Assembly: GCA_023264755.1 (NCBI GenBank)
Contig: JAHFVB010000126.1
Location: 1 to 10,364 of the forward strand
From: Mycobacterium sp.
GTDB lineage: Bacteria; Actinomycetota; Actinomycetes; Mycobacteriales; Mycobacteriaceae
DNA: 10,364 nucleotides
Direction: 5' to 3'
The first letter of the stretch is position 1; each line of letters opens with the position of its first letter. A program made the translations under genes and the position numbers. Positions 1 to 6,242 of the stretch are shown piece after piece. The notes under the pieces were generated by a model that worked only from the letters and a program-made list of their open reading frames with translations, ran no database searches and was not told the origin of the DNA.

Positions 1-260
1 CTGATGGTCATGATTTAGGCCTTTCGCATTGAGCGATGCCCCCGACCCGTTCGCAACGCTAAATAGCCAACTTAAGAGTGAGCTATGTGGCCGCCCAGAA
101 ACAGATGTGCCAAGTTCCCACCGCTGAGCACCCAGCGTGGGTAAGGGTTTGGCTGGCAATCGCCGGGGTATCACCGCCAAGTGCGCCGACCGTGGTCTGC
201 AGTCCGAGCCCGCTGACTGATCGATCGACCGGTGCGGCCAAATCGACGCTAGGAACTGAC

Positions 261-971
261 ATGCAAGCTCGACGCATCACCCGGTTGTTCGCCGCAGCCG
301 TCGTCACCGCAGGACCAATCCTGTACTCCACCTCCGTTCCGGCCGCCGCCGCGACGTGCCCCGACGTGGACGTCGTCTTCGCGCGAGGGACCGGCGAACC
401 TCCCGGAGTGGGCGGCGTCGGCCAGTCCTTCGTCGATGCACTGCGCGGGCAATTGGGCGCGAAATCGGTCGAGGTCTACCCCGTGAACTACGCGGCCAGC
501 GGCGACTTCACCAACCGTGAAGCATTCGCAGGGACTGTCGTCGACGGAGTTCGTGACGCGGGGGCGCACGTGCAATCCACGGCCAAGAACTGCCCAGGCA
601 CCAAGATCGTGCTCGGCGGCTACTCCCAGGGGGCGGTCGTCGCCGGGTACGTCACCGCAGCTCAGGCGCCGCCCGGTGTTCCAGCCTCGCTCGTCCCGGC
701 TCCGCTGCCGTCGCAGGTGGCCGACCACGTCGCGGCGGTGGCCTTGTTCGGCAAGCCGTCACATACATTCCTGCAGCAGTACGACGCCCCGGAGCTGACC
801 ATCGGCCCGCAGTACGCCGCCAAGACCATCGACCTGTGCGCACAAGGCGACACCATCTGCGACGGCACACCCGGCGGGCAGCCAGGCCTGGCCTACATGT
901 CGTACGGATTCGACGGGATGACCAGCCAGGCAGCGGGTTTCGCCGCGGAGCGGATAGCGCCGACCCCCTGA
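261..971 (+). CDS. Secreted cutinase-family serine esterase, probable catalytic His replaced by Tyr
   Basis: This 236-residue protein belongs to the mycobacterial cutinase-like family (CFP21/Culp type), secreted alpha/beta-hydrolases that cleave ester bonds in lipids or polyesters. I chose ATG 261 because AGGA lies just upstream and the product then begins with a clean signal peptide: basic MQARR, a hydrophobic core, and an Ala-rich cleavage region near residue 31. The open frame runs back to 78, but that part has no family-like sequence. The mature protein starts near TCPDVDVVFARGTGEP. The nucleophile elbow GYSQG is at residues 120-124 (Ser122). The Cys-x3-Asp-x2-Cys loop has Cys193, Asp197 and Cys200. 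Cys33 and Cys111 would form the other disulfide. Near the C-terminus, where CFP21 as I recall it has AHVSY, this protein has AYMSY: Tyr212 (codon TAC 894-896) replaces the catalytic His. The family call is firm; esterase activity is doubtful. Confidence 0.93.
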   Translation: MQARRITRLFAAAVVTAGPILYSTSVPAAAATCPDVDVVFARGTGEPPGVGGVGQSFVDALRGQLGAKSVEVYPVNYAASGDFTNREAFAGTVVDGVRDAGAHVQSTAKNCPGTKIVLGGYSQGAVVAGYVTAAQAPPGVPASLVPAPLPSQVADHVAAVALFGKPSHTFLQQYDAPELTIGPQYAAKTIDLCAQGDTICDGTPGGQPGLAYMSYGFDGMTSQAAGFAAERIAPTP

Positions 972-1032
972 GCCGTCAACTGACCTGGCCGCACGCCGAC
1001 GCCGGGCAGCGGTGGTCGAAAGGGACTGTTCG

Positions 1033-1081
1033 AACTGCCCACCTATGAGCGACTTCGCCTGTCGCTCATAGGTGGGCAGTT
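1033..1081 (+). terminator. Perfect 21-bp-stem hairpin downstream of the cutinase gene
   Basis: The arms at 1033-1053 (starting AACTGCCCACC) and 1061-1081 (ending GGTGGGCAGTT) are exact reverse complements, with a 7-base loop TTCGCCT. The hairpin begins 61 bases after the cutinase stop, so the likely role is transcription termination before the separately regulated Hsp20 gene. The downstream T-tract is poor, as is common in high-G+C actinobacteria. A perfect arm this long could instead mark a small mobile or repetitive palindrome. Confidence 0.6.
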
Positions 1082-1086
1082 TCATC

Positions 1087-1149
1087 GGCCCCGTTCGTCG
1101 TTCCTCCGGCCCCGTTCGCCGTTCCTCCTGCCCCGTTCGCCGGGAGTGA
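1087..1149. repeat. 21-bp tandem repeat, about 2.7 copies
   Basis: Two nearly identical 21-bp units at 1087-1107 and 1108-1128 share the core GGCCCCGTTCG and the end GTTCCTCC and differ at one base. A third, decaying copy starts at 1129 with CCCCGTTCGCCG. The array fills the space between the hairpin and the Hsp20 promoter. The period is divisible by three and is also about two helical turns. Confidence 0.75.
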
Positions 1150-1177
1150 AACAGTGGCAAAAAGTCCAAAAAAGTTG

Positions 1178-1204
1178 TTAGCACTCTCCATGCGTGAGTG
1201 CTAA
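1178..1204 (+). promoter_or_regulatory. CIRCE operator (HrcA binding site) upstream of hsp20
   Basis: The sequence is exactly TTAGCACTC-N9-GAGTGCTAA, the full CIRCE consensus with a nine-base spacer. CIRCE is the operator of the heat-shock repressor HrcA, which in bacteria typically controls groESL and sometimes other chaperone genes. A possible extended -10 (TGC followed by TAATCT, 1199-1207) overlaps the right arm, and TTGTTA (1175-1180) overlaps the left arm; their spacing is longer than ideal, so the promoter hexamers are tentative. The operator ends 71 bases before the Hsp20 start codon. Confidence 0.93.
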
Positions 1205-1275
1205 TCTTGCTATGCACAGTGATTGGTCGTTCCGCCAAAGTGGCGGGCGCTGAGTGACATTGGAGGTGGGTTGCT

Positions 1276-1725
1276 GTGCTTCGCTTTGATCCGTTCAGTG
1301 ATATTGACACCCTGACCCGAGGCTTGTTGACGAGCCAGACCGGATCGAATCGCAGTCCACGGTTCATGCCGATGGACCTCTGCAAGATCGGCGATCACTA
1401 CGTTCTGACCGCCGACCTGCCGGGAGTCGATCCGGGCTCGGTGGACGTCACCGCCGACAACGGCACCCTCACCCTGACCGCACGCCGGTCAGCCCGTTCC
1501 GAGGATTCCATCCAGTGGCTGACCAACGAACGGTTCTTCGGTACCTATCGTCGGCAACTGTCCCTAGGGGATGGCGTCGACGCCAGCCGCATCTCGGCAA
1601 CGTACGAGAACGGCGTGCTGACGGTGACCATCCCCGTCGCCGAGACCGCCAAACCGCGACGCATCGAGGTCGCGCACGGCAAGACCACCCAATCGATCGA
1701 ACCGACCACCATCGACGCGCAATAA
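1276..1725 (+). CDS. Small heat-shock protein, Hsp20/alpha-crystallin family (Hsp18-like)
   Basis: This 149-residue ATP-independent holdase chaperone binds unfolding proteins in the cytosol and is expected to form large oligomers. The alpha-crystallin domain spans about residues 30-130. It starts with the MPMD motif and includes ADLPGVDPGSVDV near 46-58 and the signature ATYENGVLTVTIP at 108-120 (the A-x3-NGVL motif). The end of the domain, I130-E-V132, matches the I-x-I/V motif used for oligomer contacts. The sequence resembles the M. leprae 18-kDa antigen family. The start is GTG 1276, preceded by GGAGG at 1262-1266 with nine bases between. It is a single-gene transcript under the CIRCE element, so HrcA repression relieved by heat or misfolding stress is likely. 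No HAIR (HspR) site was noticed nearby. Confidence 0.94.
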   Translation: MLRFDPFSDIDTLTRGLLTSQTGSNRSPRFMPMDLCKIGDHYVLTADLPGVDPGSVDVTADNGTLTLTARRSARSEDSIQWLTNERFFGTYRRQLSLGDGVDASRISATYENGVLTVTIPVAETAKPRRIEVAHGKTTQSIEPTTIDAQ

Positions 1726-1750
1726 CCGGGTCCAGCTGGCTGTTTGACGG

Positions 1751-1840
1751 GCGTCACGTCCTTGTTGGCTCGGGCATCACGTCCTTGTCGGAGGGAATCC
1801 CGTCCTTGTCGGAGGGAATGCCGTCCATTCGGCCGACGAT
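1751..1840. repeat. 21-23-bp tandem repeat between hsp20 and the convergent rhomboid-like gene
   Basis: Four units share the core CGTCC(T/A)T. The core GTCCTTG begins at 1758, 1781 and 1802, with a diverged GTCCATT at 1823, so the spacings are 23, 21 and 21 bases. Two units continue as GTCGGAGGGAAT. The array fills most of the space between two converging genes and holds no recognisable gene. A terminator was not evident. Confidence 0.7.
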
Positions 1841-1843
1841 CGG

Positions 1844-2491
1844 TCAGCCCGGATAGGGCTCCTGGTCACGATTGGGTGCCAGCGGGCTGGCCGCCAACCC
1901 GACCCCGAACGCCGTCAGGTGCCCCACCTCCGTGAACGTCGGAGTCGCCACCGCGTTTGCCACCAGTGCCAGCAATGCCGCGCTCTGGCCCCGGGACCGC
2001 CACGGCCCAGGGACGTAGCCCGATAGCGCTCCGGTCACCCCCAACACGAAATAGCTGACTCCGACGTCGCGGGCATCCACCAAATGCTTCGGCGCCCGAC
2101 CCGTCCTAATGCGTCGGCCCAGGTAACTCTGGCCGACGTAGGTCGCGACGACGTGGGCAGCTACTCCGATCAATAGCCAACGCCACCAACGCAACCGACG
2201 TTCGGCCGGGGCAACGACGAGAACGAACAGCGGTACGTACGGCCACCACTTGCGGTCGTCGAGCCAGAACAGGCTCGTCGTCAGGACACGTGACGGTTCG
2301 TTGCGCAGTCGGCGCAGGTTCGTCGAGTGGTGGCGCTGGAGCCGCCGCCACCGGCGCCCGGCTAGCCGCTGCACGCGAGTAGTGACGAGCAATACGAGTA
2401 GCCACGCAAAGGTGAACGGAGCGCTCGCAACCCCGCGAACGAGCCTCGCCAGCCGGGTGTCACGTTGGAGGCCGTCAGGCTCGGAGCTCAC
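1844..2491 (-). CDS. Rhomboid-like polytopic membrane protein (putative intramembrane serine protease)
   Basis: This 215-residue protein has about six membrane segments (roughly 26-42, 83-95, 103-120, 143-163, 170-185, 187-204). It resembles mycobacterial proteins annotated as rhomboid-like. Two stretches match rhomboid catalytic motifs: GVSYFVLGV at 144-152 fits the GxSx-x4-G serine motif of the fourth core helix (Ser146), and GHLTAFGVGL at 190-199 fits the last-helix His motif (His191). The E..L.WWRW stretch near 97-105 resembles the loop and second-helix region, and His113 sits in the following helix. If active, it would cleave transmembrane proteins within the bilayer. GTG 2491 is the likely start, with no strong ribosome site. 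It lies 30 bp after the proline-rich protein gene on the same strand, so co-transcription is likely. It could also be a non-catalytic pseudoprotease. Confidence 0.75.
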   Translation of the reverse strand: MSSEPDGLQRDTRLARLVRGVASAPFTFAWLLVLLVTTRVQRLAGRRWRRLQRHHSTNLRRLRNEPSRVLTTSLFWLDDRKWWPYVPLFVLVVAPAERRLRWWRWLLIGVAAHVVATYVGQSYLGRRIRTGRAPKHLVDARDVGVSYFVLGVTGALSGYVPGPWRSRGQSAALLALVANAVATPTFTEVGHLTAFGVGLAASPLAPNRDQEPYPG

Positions 2492-2521
2492 GAAGCGACA
2501 GTATCGGCACGCCGAGCCGAC

Positions 2522-4291
2522 CTAGCCGAATGGGGACGAACCGGCCACGGTGGTCGCCGGAGCCAGTGGAAGCTGCGGGAGCTTTGGAAGTTCCGGTAGC
2601 ACCGCGGCCGGCGATGGCGGCGTATATGCCGGCGCAGGCTCGGGGGCAGGTGAGTAAGCCGGCGCAGGCTGCAGTTCCACGGTCGGCGGCGCACTCGAAG
2701 GCGGCGGGCTGGGCGGACTCGAGGGCGGTGACGACGGGGCCGACGAAGGCGGACTGGACGGCGGTGACGACGGCGGTGACGACGGCGGTGACGACGGCGG
2801 TGACGAAGGCGGACTCGATGGTGGGCTCGACGGGGGTGACGAAGGCGGGCTCGACGGGGGTGACGAAGGCGGGCTCGACGGGGCCGACGACGGCGGGCTC
2901 GAGGGCGGCGAGGAAGGTGGGCTGGATGGGGGCCGCCACGGCGGTGTCCATGGCGGTTGTTGACCTGGCGGGAACACGACGATCGGTGGGATGGGGATTG
3001 GAATAGGCACGAACGACGGCGGCTGCGGAACCCCGGCGTCCGGAACCGGAGGCACGTCCACCGGTGGCTGAGTGGGCAGCTGTTCGGGCACCTGAACCGG
3101 CGGCGCTTGCGGCACATTGTTGGTGCCGACGGTGCCCGAGTCGAGTCGCGGACCCGAATTCTGCTGGGCCGGTGCCGCGGGCGGCGGGGTCAGCACGGCG
3201 ACGGGAAGCGACACCGGATCCGGTTGGTGCGGCACCGGCGGCAGATACCGCCCCGGCACCGGGTCGGATTGGGGTGCGGGCGTTGGCAAGTCGCTGACCG
3301 ACGCCGTGGGGCGCACGTTGATCGCCACCGCCACCGCAAGCGTGGCGAAGGCCACCACCAGGAAGGCCACCGCGCTACCCATCAACAGCATTCGCGGGGG
3401 CGCGGGCATCACGGCGGCGGTGTACTCCGTCGCATCCTCGTCGTGCTCGGGCACGAACTCGTCCAGCACGTCCATCGGCAGCGGTTCTGCGTCGGCTTCC
3501 ATCGAGTAGGCAAGCTGCGGGCCCACCGATGCCGCGGCCCCGGTCGCCTCACCGGCGGCTGGCGCCAACTGCGTCGCCTCGCCGGTGACCGGCGCCAACT
3601 GCGTCGCCTCACCGGTGACCGGCGCCAACTGCGTTGCGGGCGAGGATGAACCGAGGGTGGACCACCTGACGGTGTGTGCCGCGCCCCGTGCGATCGCATA
3701 GCTGGCATCGGTGGGAAGTTCCACCGGTACCGACGACTGCTCGCGGAGGGCGGCGGCGACGGAGTCGAGGTCGGCGCGATGACTGACGAGCATCACCCGC
3801 AGAGGAGCGTCCGGCCGTCCGAGCACGCCCTCGAGCACCGACGCGCACGCGACCGCGGCACCTGCGGCGCCGATCGGCACGGATGCCAGCACCGACGACG
3901 CCACGGAGTCCTGACCAACGATGGCCAGCGTCGCGGTCTCGTCGTCCAGCAAGAGCAACCCGGCCTCGGCATCGAGGCTGCGGACCAGCGCCGTGGCCGC
4001 CTCGTCCTCCGACACCACCCCGACGTCCTCGACACCGGCGTTGAGCAGCACCTGCCGCAGCGCGTCGGCGCGCGCCGCATCGTCGAAGTACAGCCGCGTC
4101 GCCGACATCCGGTTACCCGACTCGGCCACCGCCCGGTAGGTGCTGACGATGGTGTCCGAGAGGTCGTGGGTCGCGTCGGGTGCTAGCTCCAGTTCGTACT
4201 GGTCCAGGACCTGGCCACCGGTAGCCGGCGATTCCATCAACGCCAGCCGAGCATTCGACCCAGTCACCGCTACTCCGAGGACGACGTCCAC
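2522..4291 (-). CDS. Single-pass membrane protein with degenerate actin/Hsp70-like N-domain and PPSS-repeat tail
   Basis: This 589-residue protein opens with MDVVLGVAVTGSNARLALME, the N-terminus seen in a mycobacterial family that I believe includes Rv0312 (DUF7159-like). Residues 1-210 look like an actin/Hsp70-type fold: a phosphate-1-like strand-turn at 4-19 and a phosphate-2-like strand at 111-125 (LLLLDDETATLAIV), but without the expected Asp-x-Gly-Thr residues, so nucleotide hydrolysis is doubtful. A threefold ten-residue repeat, ATQLAPVTGE, covers 219-249. An acidic linker is followed by one membrane helix at 301-326. Everything after it is Pro-rich and presumably outside the membrane, with about 19 PPSS-like units at 454-533. 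The start is GTG 4291 with AAGGAG just upstream. It leads the likely operon with the rhomboid-like gene and is divergent from the gene at 4443. The molecular role is unknown. Confidence 0.88.
   Translation of the reverse strand: MDVVLGVAVTGSNARLALMESPATGGQVLDQYELELAPDATHDLSDTIVSTYRAVAESGNRMSATRLYFDDAARADALRQVLLNAGVEDVGVVSEDEAATALVRSLDAEAGLLLLDDETATLAIVGQDSVASSVLASVPIGAAGAAVACASVLEGVLGRPDAPLRVMLVSHRADLDSVAAALREQSSVPVELPTDASYAIARGAAHTVRWSTLGSSSPATQLAPVTGEATQLAPVTGEATQLAPAAGEATGAAASVGPQLAYSMEADAEPLPMDVLDEFVPEHDEDATEYTAAVMPAPPRMLLMGSAVAFLVVAFATLAVAVAINVRPTASVSDLPTPAPQSDPVPGRYLPPVPHQPDPVSLPVAVLTPPPAAPAQQNSGPRLDSGTVGTNNVPQAPPVQVPEQLPTQPPVDVPPVPDAGVPQPPSFVPIPIPIPPIVVFPPGQQPPWTPPWRPPSSPPSSPPSSPPSSAPSSPPSSPPSSPPSSPPSSPPSSPPSSPPSSPPSSPPSSPPSSPPSSAPSSPPSSPPSPPPSSAPPTVELQPAPAYSPAPEPAPAYTPPSPAAVLPELPKLPQLPLAPATTVAGSSPFG
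2693..2932 (-). repeat. 12-bp coding repeat encoding PPSS tetrapeptides
   Basis: About 19 units of a 12-base repeat encode PPSS, with occasional APSS. The most regular part is near 2755-2810, where (on the plus strand) GACGGCGGTGAC recurs. It lies inside the proline-rich protein gene and makes an extended extracytoplasmic stalk rich in Ser, which in mycobacteria could be O-glycosylated. Unit number is likely to vary between strains. Confidence 0.9.
3541..3641 (-). repeat. 30-bp coding direct repeat, three copies
   Basis: Three 30-base units repeat on the plus strand as GCGTCGCCTCACCGGTGACC followed by GGCGCCAACT. They encode three copies of the decapeptide ATQLAPVTGE in the cytosolic linker of the proline-rich membrane protein. 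Near-identity at the base level points to recent duplication. Confidence 0.85.
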
Positions 4292-4442
4292 CGGACACTC
4301 CTTGCTTCGTGCCTACGCGTGGTGGAACCTGCCCACCGTCTGCGACCGCCACCCCGACGCACCGAACCTCACGACTCGACGCCGTCCACGCTACCGCGAA
4401 CCCTTGGAACTTCCTTGGCGTCGGCGAATGTGAGCGGTTACG
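4292..4442. promoter_or_regulatory. Divergent intergenic region between the proline-rich protein and membrane protein genes
   Basis: This 151-base gap must contain the promoters of both divergent genes. On the minus side, AAGGAG lies seven bases before GTG 4291. On the plus side, TTGGAA at 4404-4409 followed 17 bases later by AATGTG is only a weak promoter candidate. No operator palindrome was recognised. Confidence 0.4.
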
Positions 4443-6215
4443 TTGAACACCATCTCGCCACCCTCGTCAGAAGCGGACCGTCACGTGAGCGAAGCAGGCA
4501 ACGCCGCGGCCACCGAGCTCGCGCCCTCGGCTGCCCCGGCACTGGGCGGGCCCGGTGTCGGTTACCTCCCGATGCACGCCAACCGGATACGCGACGGGTT
4601 GGCGGCGGCCCTGCTGGTCGTCGCGGCGCTGCTGCCGTGGAACCTCGAGTTCGGCGTCGGCCTCCCCGGCACCGGCGCCTCGGTATTTTCCGGCATCGTC
4701 GTCGTGACGCTGCTGTCCATCGGCGCCGCACTGGCCCCGCACCTCGGTCCGTGGGCGCTCACCGCGACGACGGCCAGCGCGCGCCCCACCGCCAGGGCGC
4801 GGTTCTGGCTCAACGTGCCCTACTTCGTCGGGGTGCTCGGCTTCCTGGTGTTCCACCTCGTCCAGACCGTGCGCGACGGCGGCACGGGAGCCGTGCCTCC
4901 CGGCGTCGGGCCGGGCATGTCGCTGGGCCTCGCGGGTGCGCTGCTCGCGGCGCAACCCGCTATCACCAGTACCACTATGGAGCACAACGACTTCGGCCGC
5001 TGGTACGCCACCGCCCGCGGTATCGGAGTGGCCTCGATCGCTTTGGCGGCGCTGGCGGTGATGTTCAACCTCTTCTGGCGATTGCGCTACCTGTTCGTCA
5101 CCGACGTGGAGCTCGGCGGCCATGACGTCGCGGTCGTGATCACCACGCTGCTGTACGGGGCCGTGGCGATGATCGCGTTGGTGATCGGTTCGCTGTGGCT
5201 GGTGCAGAAGACGGCGGCCGCGCGGCTGGCGACCACCGCGCTCGGAATCTCGGCCGGGCTCGCCGCCACGCTGGTATGGCTGGCAAGCGTCGGGCGCGAC
5301 GTCGACGCCTTCCACGGAATTGCGGAGAACACGTCGACCGCCGCCGTCGGTTACGAGGGCTACCTGGCCTGGGCAGCCGCAGCGGCCATCGTCGCACCGA
5401 CCACGCTCTACGCCGTCTTCCTGATCAAGCCGCCGACCCTGGCCGTCTACCGGGGTGCGGCGCTGAAGTGCTTGACGCTCATCGGTTTCTGGTCGTTCGC
5501 GGCAGCCGGCCTGCGCGTCACCGACTACCTGATCGCCGTGTCGCTGGACCTACCGCACCGCGGCTACGACAGTTTCGCGTTGACGGCCTTCAACGTGGTC
5601 ACCGGATGCATCGCAGCATGGCTTAAGCATCAGCTGGCCAAGGGCGGGCTGACCTCGACCGTCATCGCCGCGTTCAGCGGGGTACTCACAGTGTTCACCG
5701 CCGCGCAGCTCGTCATCGGCGTCGCGCTGGCCCCGCGCTACGCCGACCCGGTGCCGCGCAGCCCCGACGCCAGCTACGGCAACGACCTCGCGCAGCAACT
5801 CACCAGCACGCTCGACGTGGTCGTCTGCCTACTGAGCCTGGCCATCCTGGTGGCTGCGCTGGTCACCGGACCGCTGGCCGGCTACGTGCTGCGCCGCCGT
5901 GAGACCCGCGGCACGCCACCAGTATCGAACGTCGCCGCCCCGGTCGAGGCCGCGCCACCAACCATCGTCCTGAGCCGCCCGCAACGGCAGCCGGTGCCGA
6001 GAATCGTTCGGCTCAAAGAAGACTCGACCAAGGTGCTCGCCGAGGCAGCTCCGACGGCCACGCTGCGGATCCAGCGTCGCCCCGCCGGGAGCTCGCAGCT
6101 CTCCGATTCGGACGCGACGAGGAAGGCTCCGGCCACCGCGCCGGATCCGTTGGCCACGACCGTCTGGCCCGCCGATCCCAGCGCCGCCGAGCACGACCGC
6201 CGCCGCGACGGATAG
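4443..6215 (+). CDS. Polytopic mycobacterial membrane protein, function unknown
   Basis: This 590-residue protein has about 11-12 hydrophobic segments (near 50-66, 79-98, 121-141, 157-171, 194-213, 226-252, 264-283, 304-327, 337-365, 376-393, 404-430, 455-481). A disordered N-terminus of about 45 residues precedes them, and a tail of about 110 residues (481-590) rich in Arg, Pro, Ala and Thr follows. No transporter or enzyme signature was recognised; it resembles uncharacterised mycobacterial integral membrane proteins. The frame begins at TTG 4443. GTG 4485 (residue 15) is an equally plausible start, and the true start is unsettled because neither has a strong ribosome site. The tail contains several Thr/Ser residues in basic context (TATLRIQRRPAGSSQLSDSD) that could be kinase targets. 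It is divergent from the proline-rich protein gene and convergent with the receptor kinase gene, 27 bases apart. Confidence 0.85.
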   Translation: MNTISPPSSEADRHVSEAGNAAATELAPSAAPALGGPGVGYLPMHANRIRDGLAAALLVVAALLPWNLEFGVGLPGTGASVFSGIVVVTLLSIGAALAPHLGPWALTATTASARPTARARFWLNVPYFVGVLGFLVFHLVQTVRDGGTGAVPPGVGPGMSLGLAGALLAAQPAITSTTMEHNDFGRWYATARGIGVASIALAALAVMFNLFWRLRYLFVTDVELGGHDVAVVITTLLYGAVAMIALVIGSLWLVQKTAAARLATTALGISAGLAATLVWLASVGRDVDAFHGIAENTSTAAVGYEGYLAWAAAAAIVAPTTLYAVFLIKPPTLAVYRGAALKCLTLIGFWSFAAAGLRVTDYLIAVSLDLPHRGYDSFALTAFNVVTGCIAAWLKHQLAKGGLTSTVIAAFSGVLTVFTAAQLVIGVALAPRYADPVPRSPDASYGNDLAQQLTSTLDVVVCLLSLAILVAALVTGPLAGYVLRRRETRGTPPVSNVAAPVEAAPPTIVLSRPQRQPVPRIVRLKEDSTKVLAEAAPTATLRIQRRPAGSSQLSDSDATRKAPATAPDPLATTVWPADPSAAEHDRRRDG

Positions 6216-6242
6216 CGCGTCCGCTCACGCGGCCGTGCATGG

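Noticed and set aside
117..141. Imperfect hairpin CCCACCGCTG...CAGCGTGGG upstream of the cutinase gene
   Set aside because: Nine pairs with a bulge, no gene ending nearby inside the window, so a terminator or operator role cannot be supported.
78..260. N-terminal extension of the cutinase frame
   Set aside because: Sequence before ATG 261 has no family match, would bury the signal peptide, and ATG 261 has its own ribosome site.
759..1385. Minus-strand open frame of 208 codons across the cutinase end, hairpin and CIRCE element
   Set aside because: It runs through the terminator, the repeats and the hsp20 operator, and overlaps two well-supported genes; its repetitive residues come from the 21-bp repeat.
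1515..1856. Plus-strand frame with a seven-residue repeat (SLSEGIP) after hsp20
   Set aside because: Its first two thirds are out of frame inside hsp20 and the repeat part simply translates the intergenic 21-bp array; no start or ribosome site belongs to it.
2475..3649. Several open frames on both strands within the proline-rich protein gene
   Set aside because: A 12-bp periodic G/C-rich sequence opens every frame; only the minus frame 4291-2522 has a start with ribosome site, a membrane helix and a family-like N-terminus.
4319..5125. Plus-strand 268-codon frame overlapping the polytopic membrane protein
   Set aside because: Arg/Gly/Ala-rich shadow translation without hydrophobic segments; the overlapping frame encodes a clear multi-pass protein.
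6216..6242. Shared terminator between the converging membrane protein and kinase genes
   Set aside because: Only short four-to-five-base complementarities are seen in the 27-base gap; no convincing stem.
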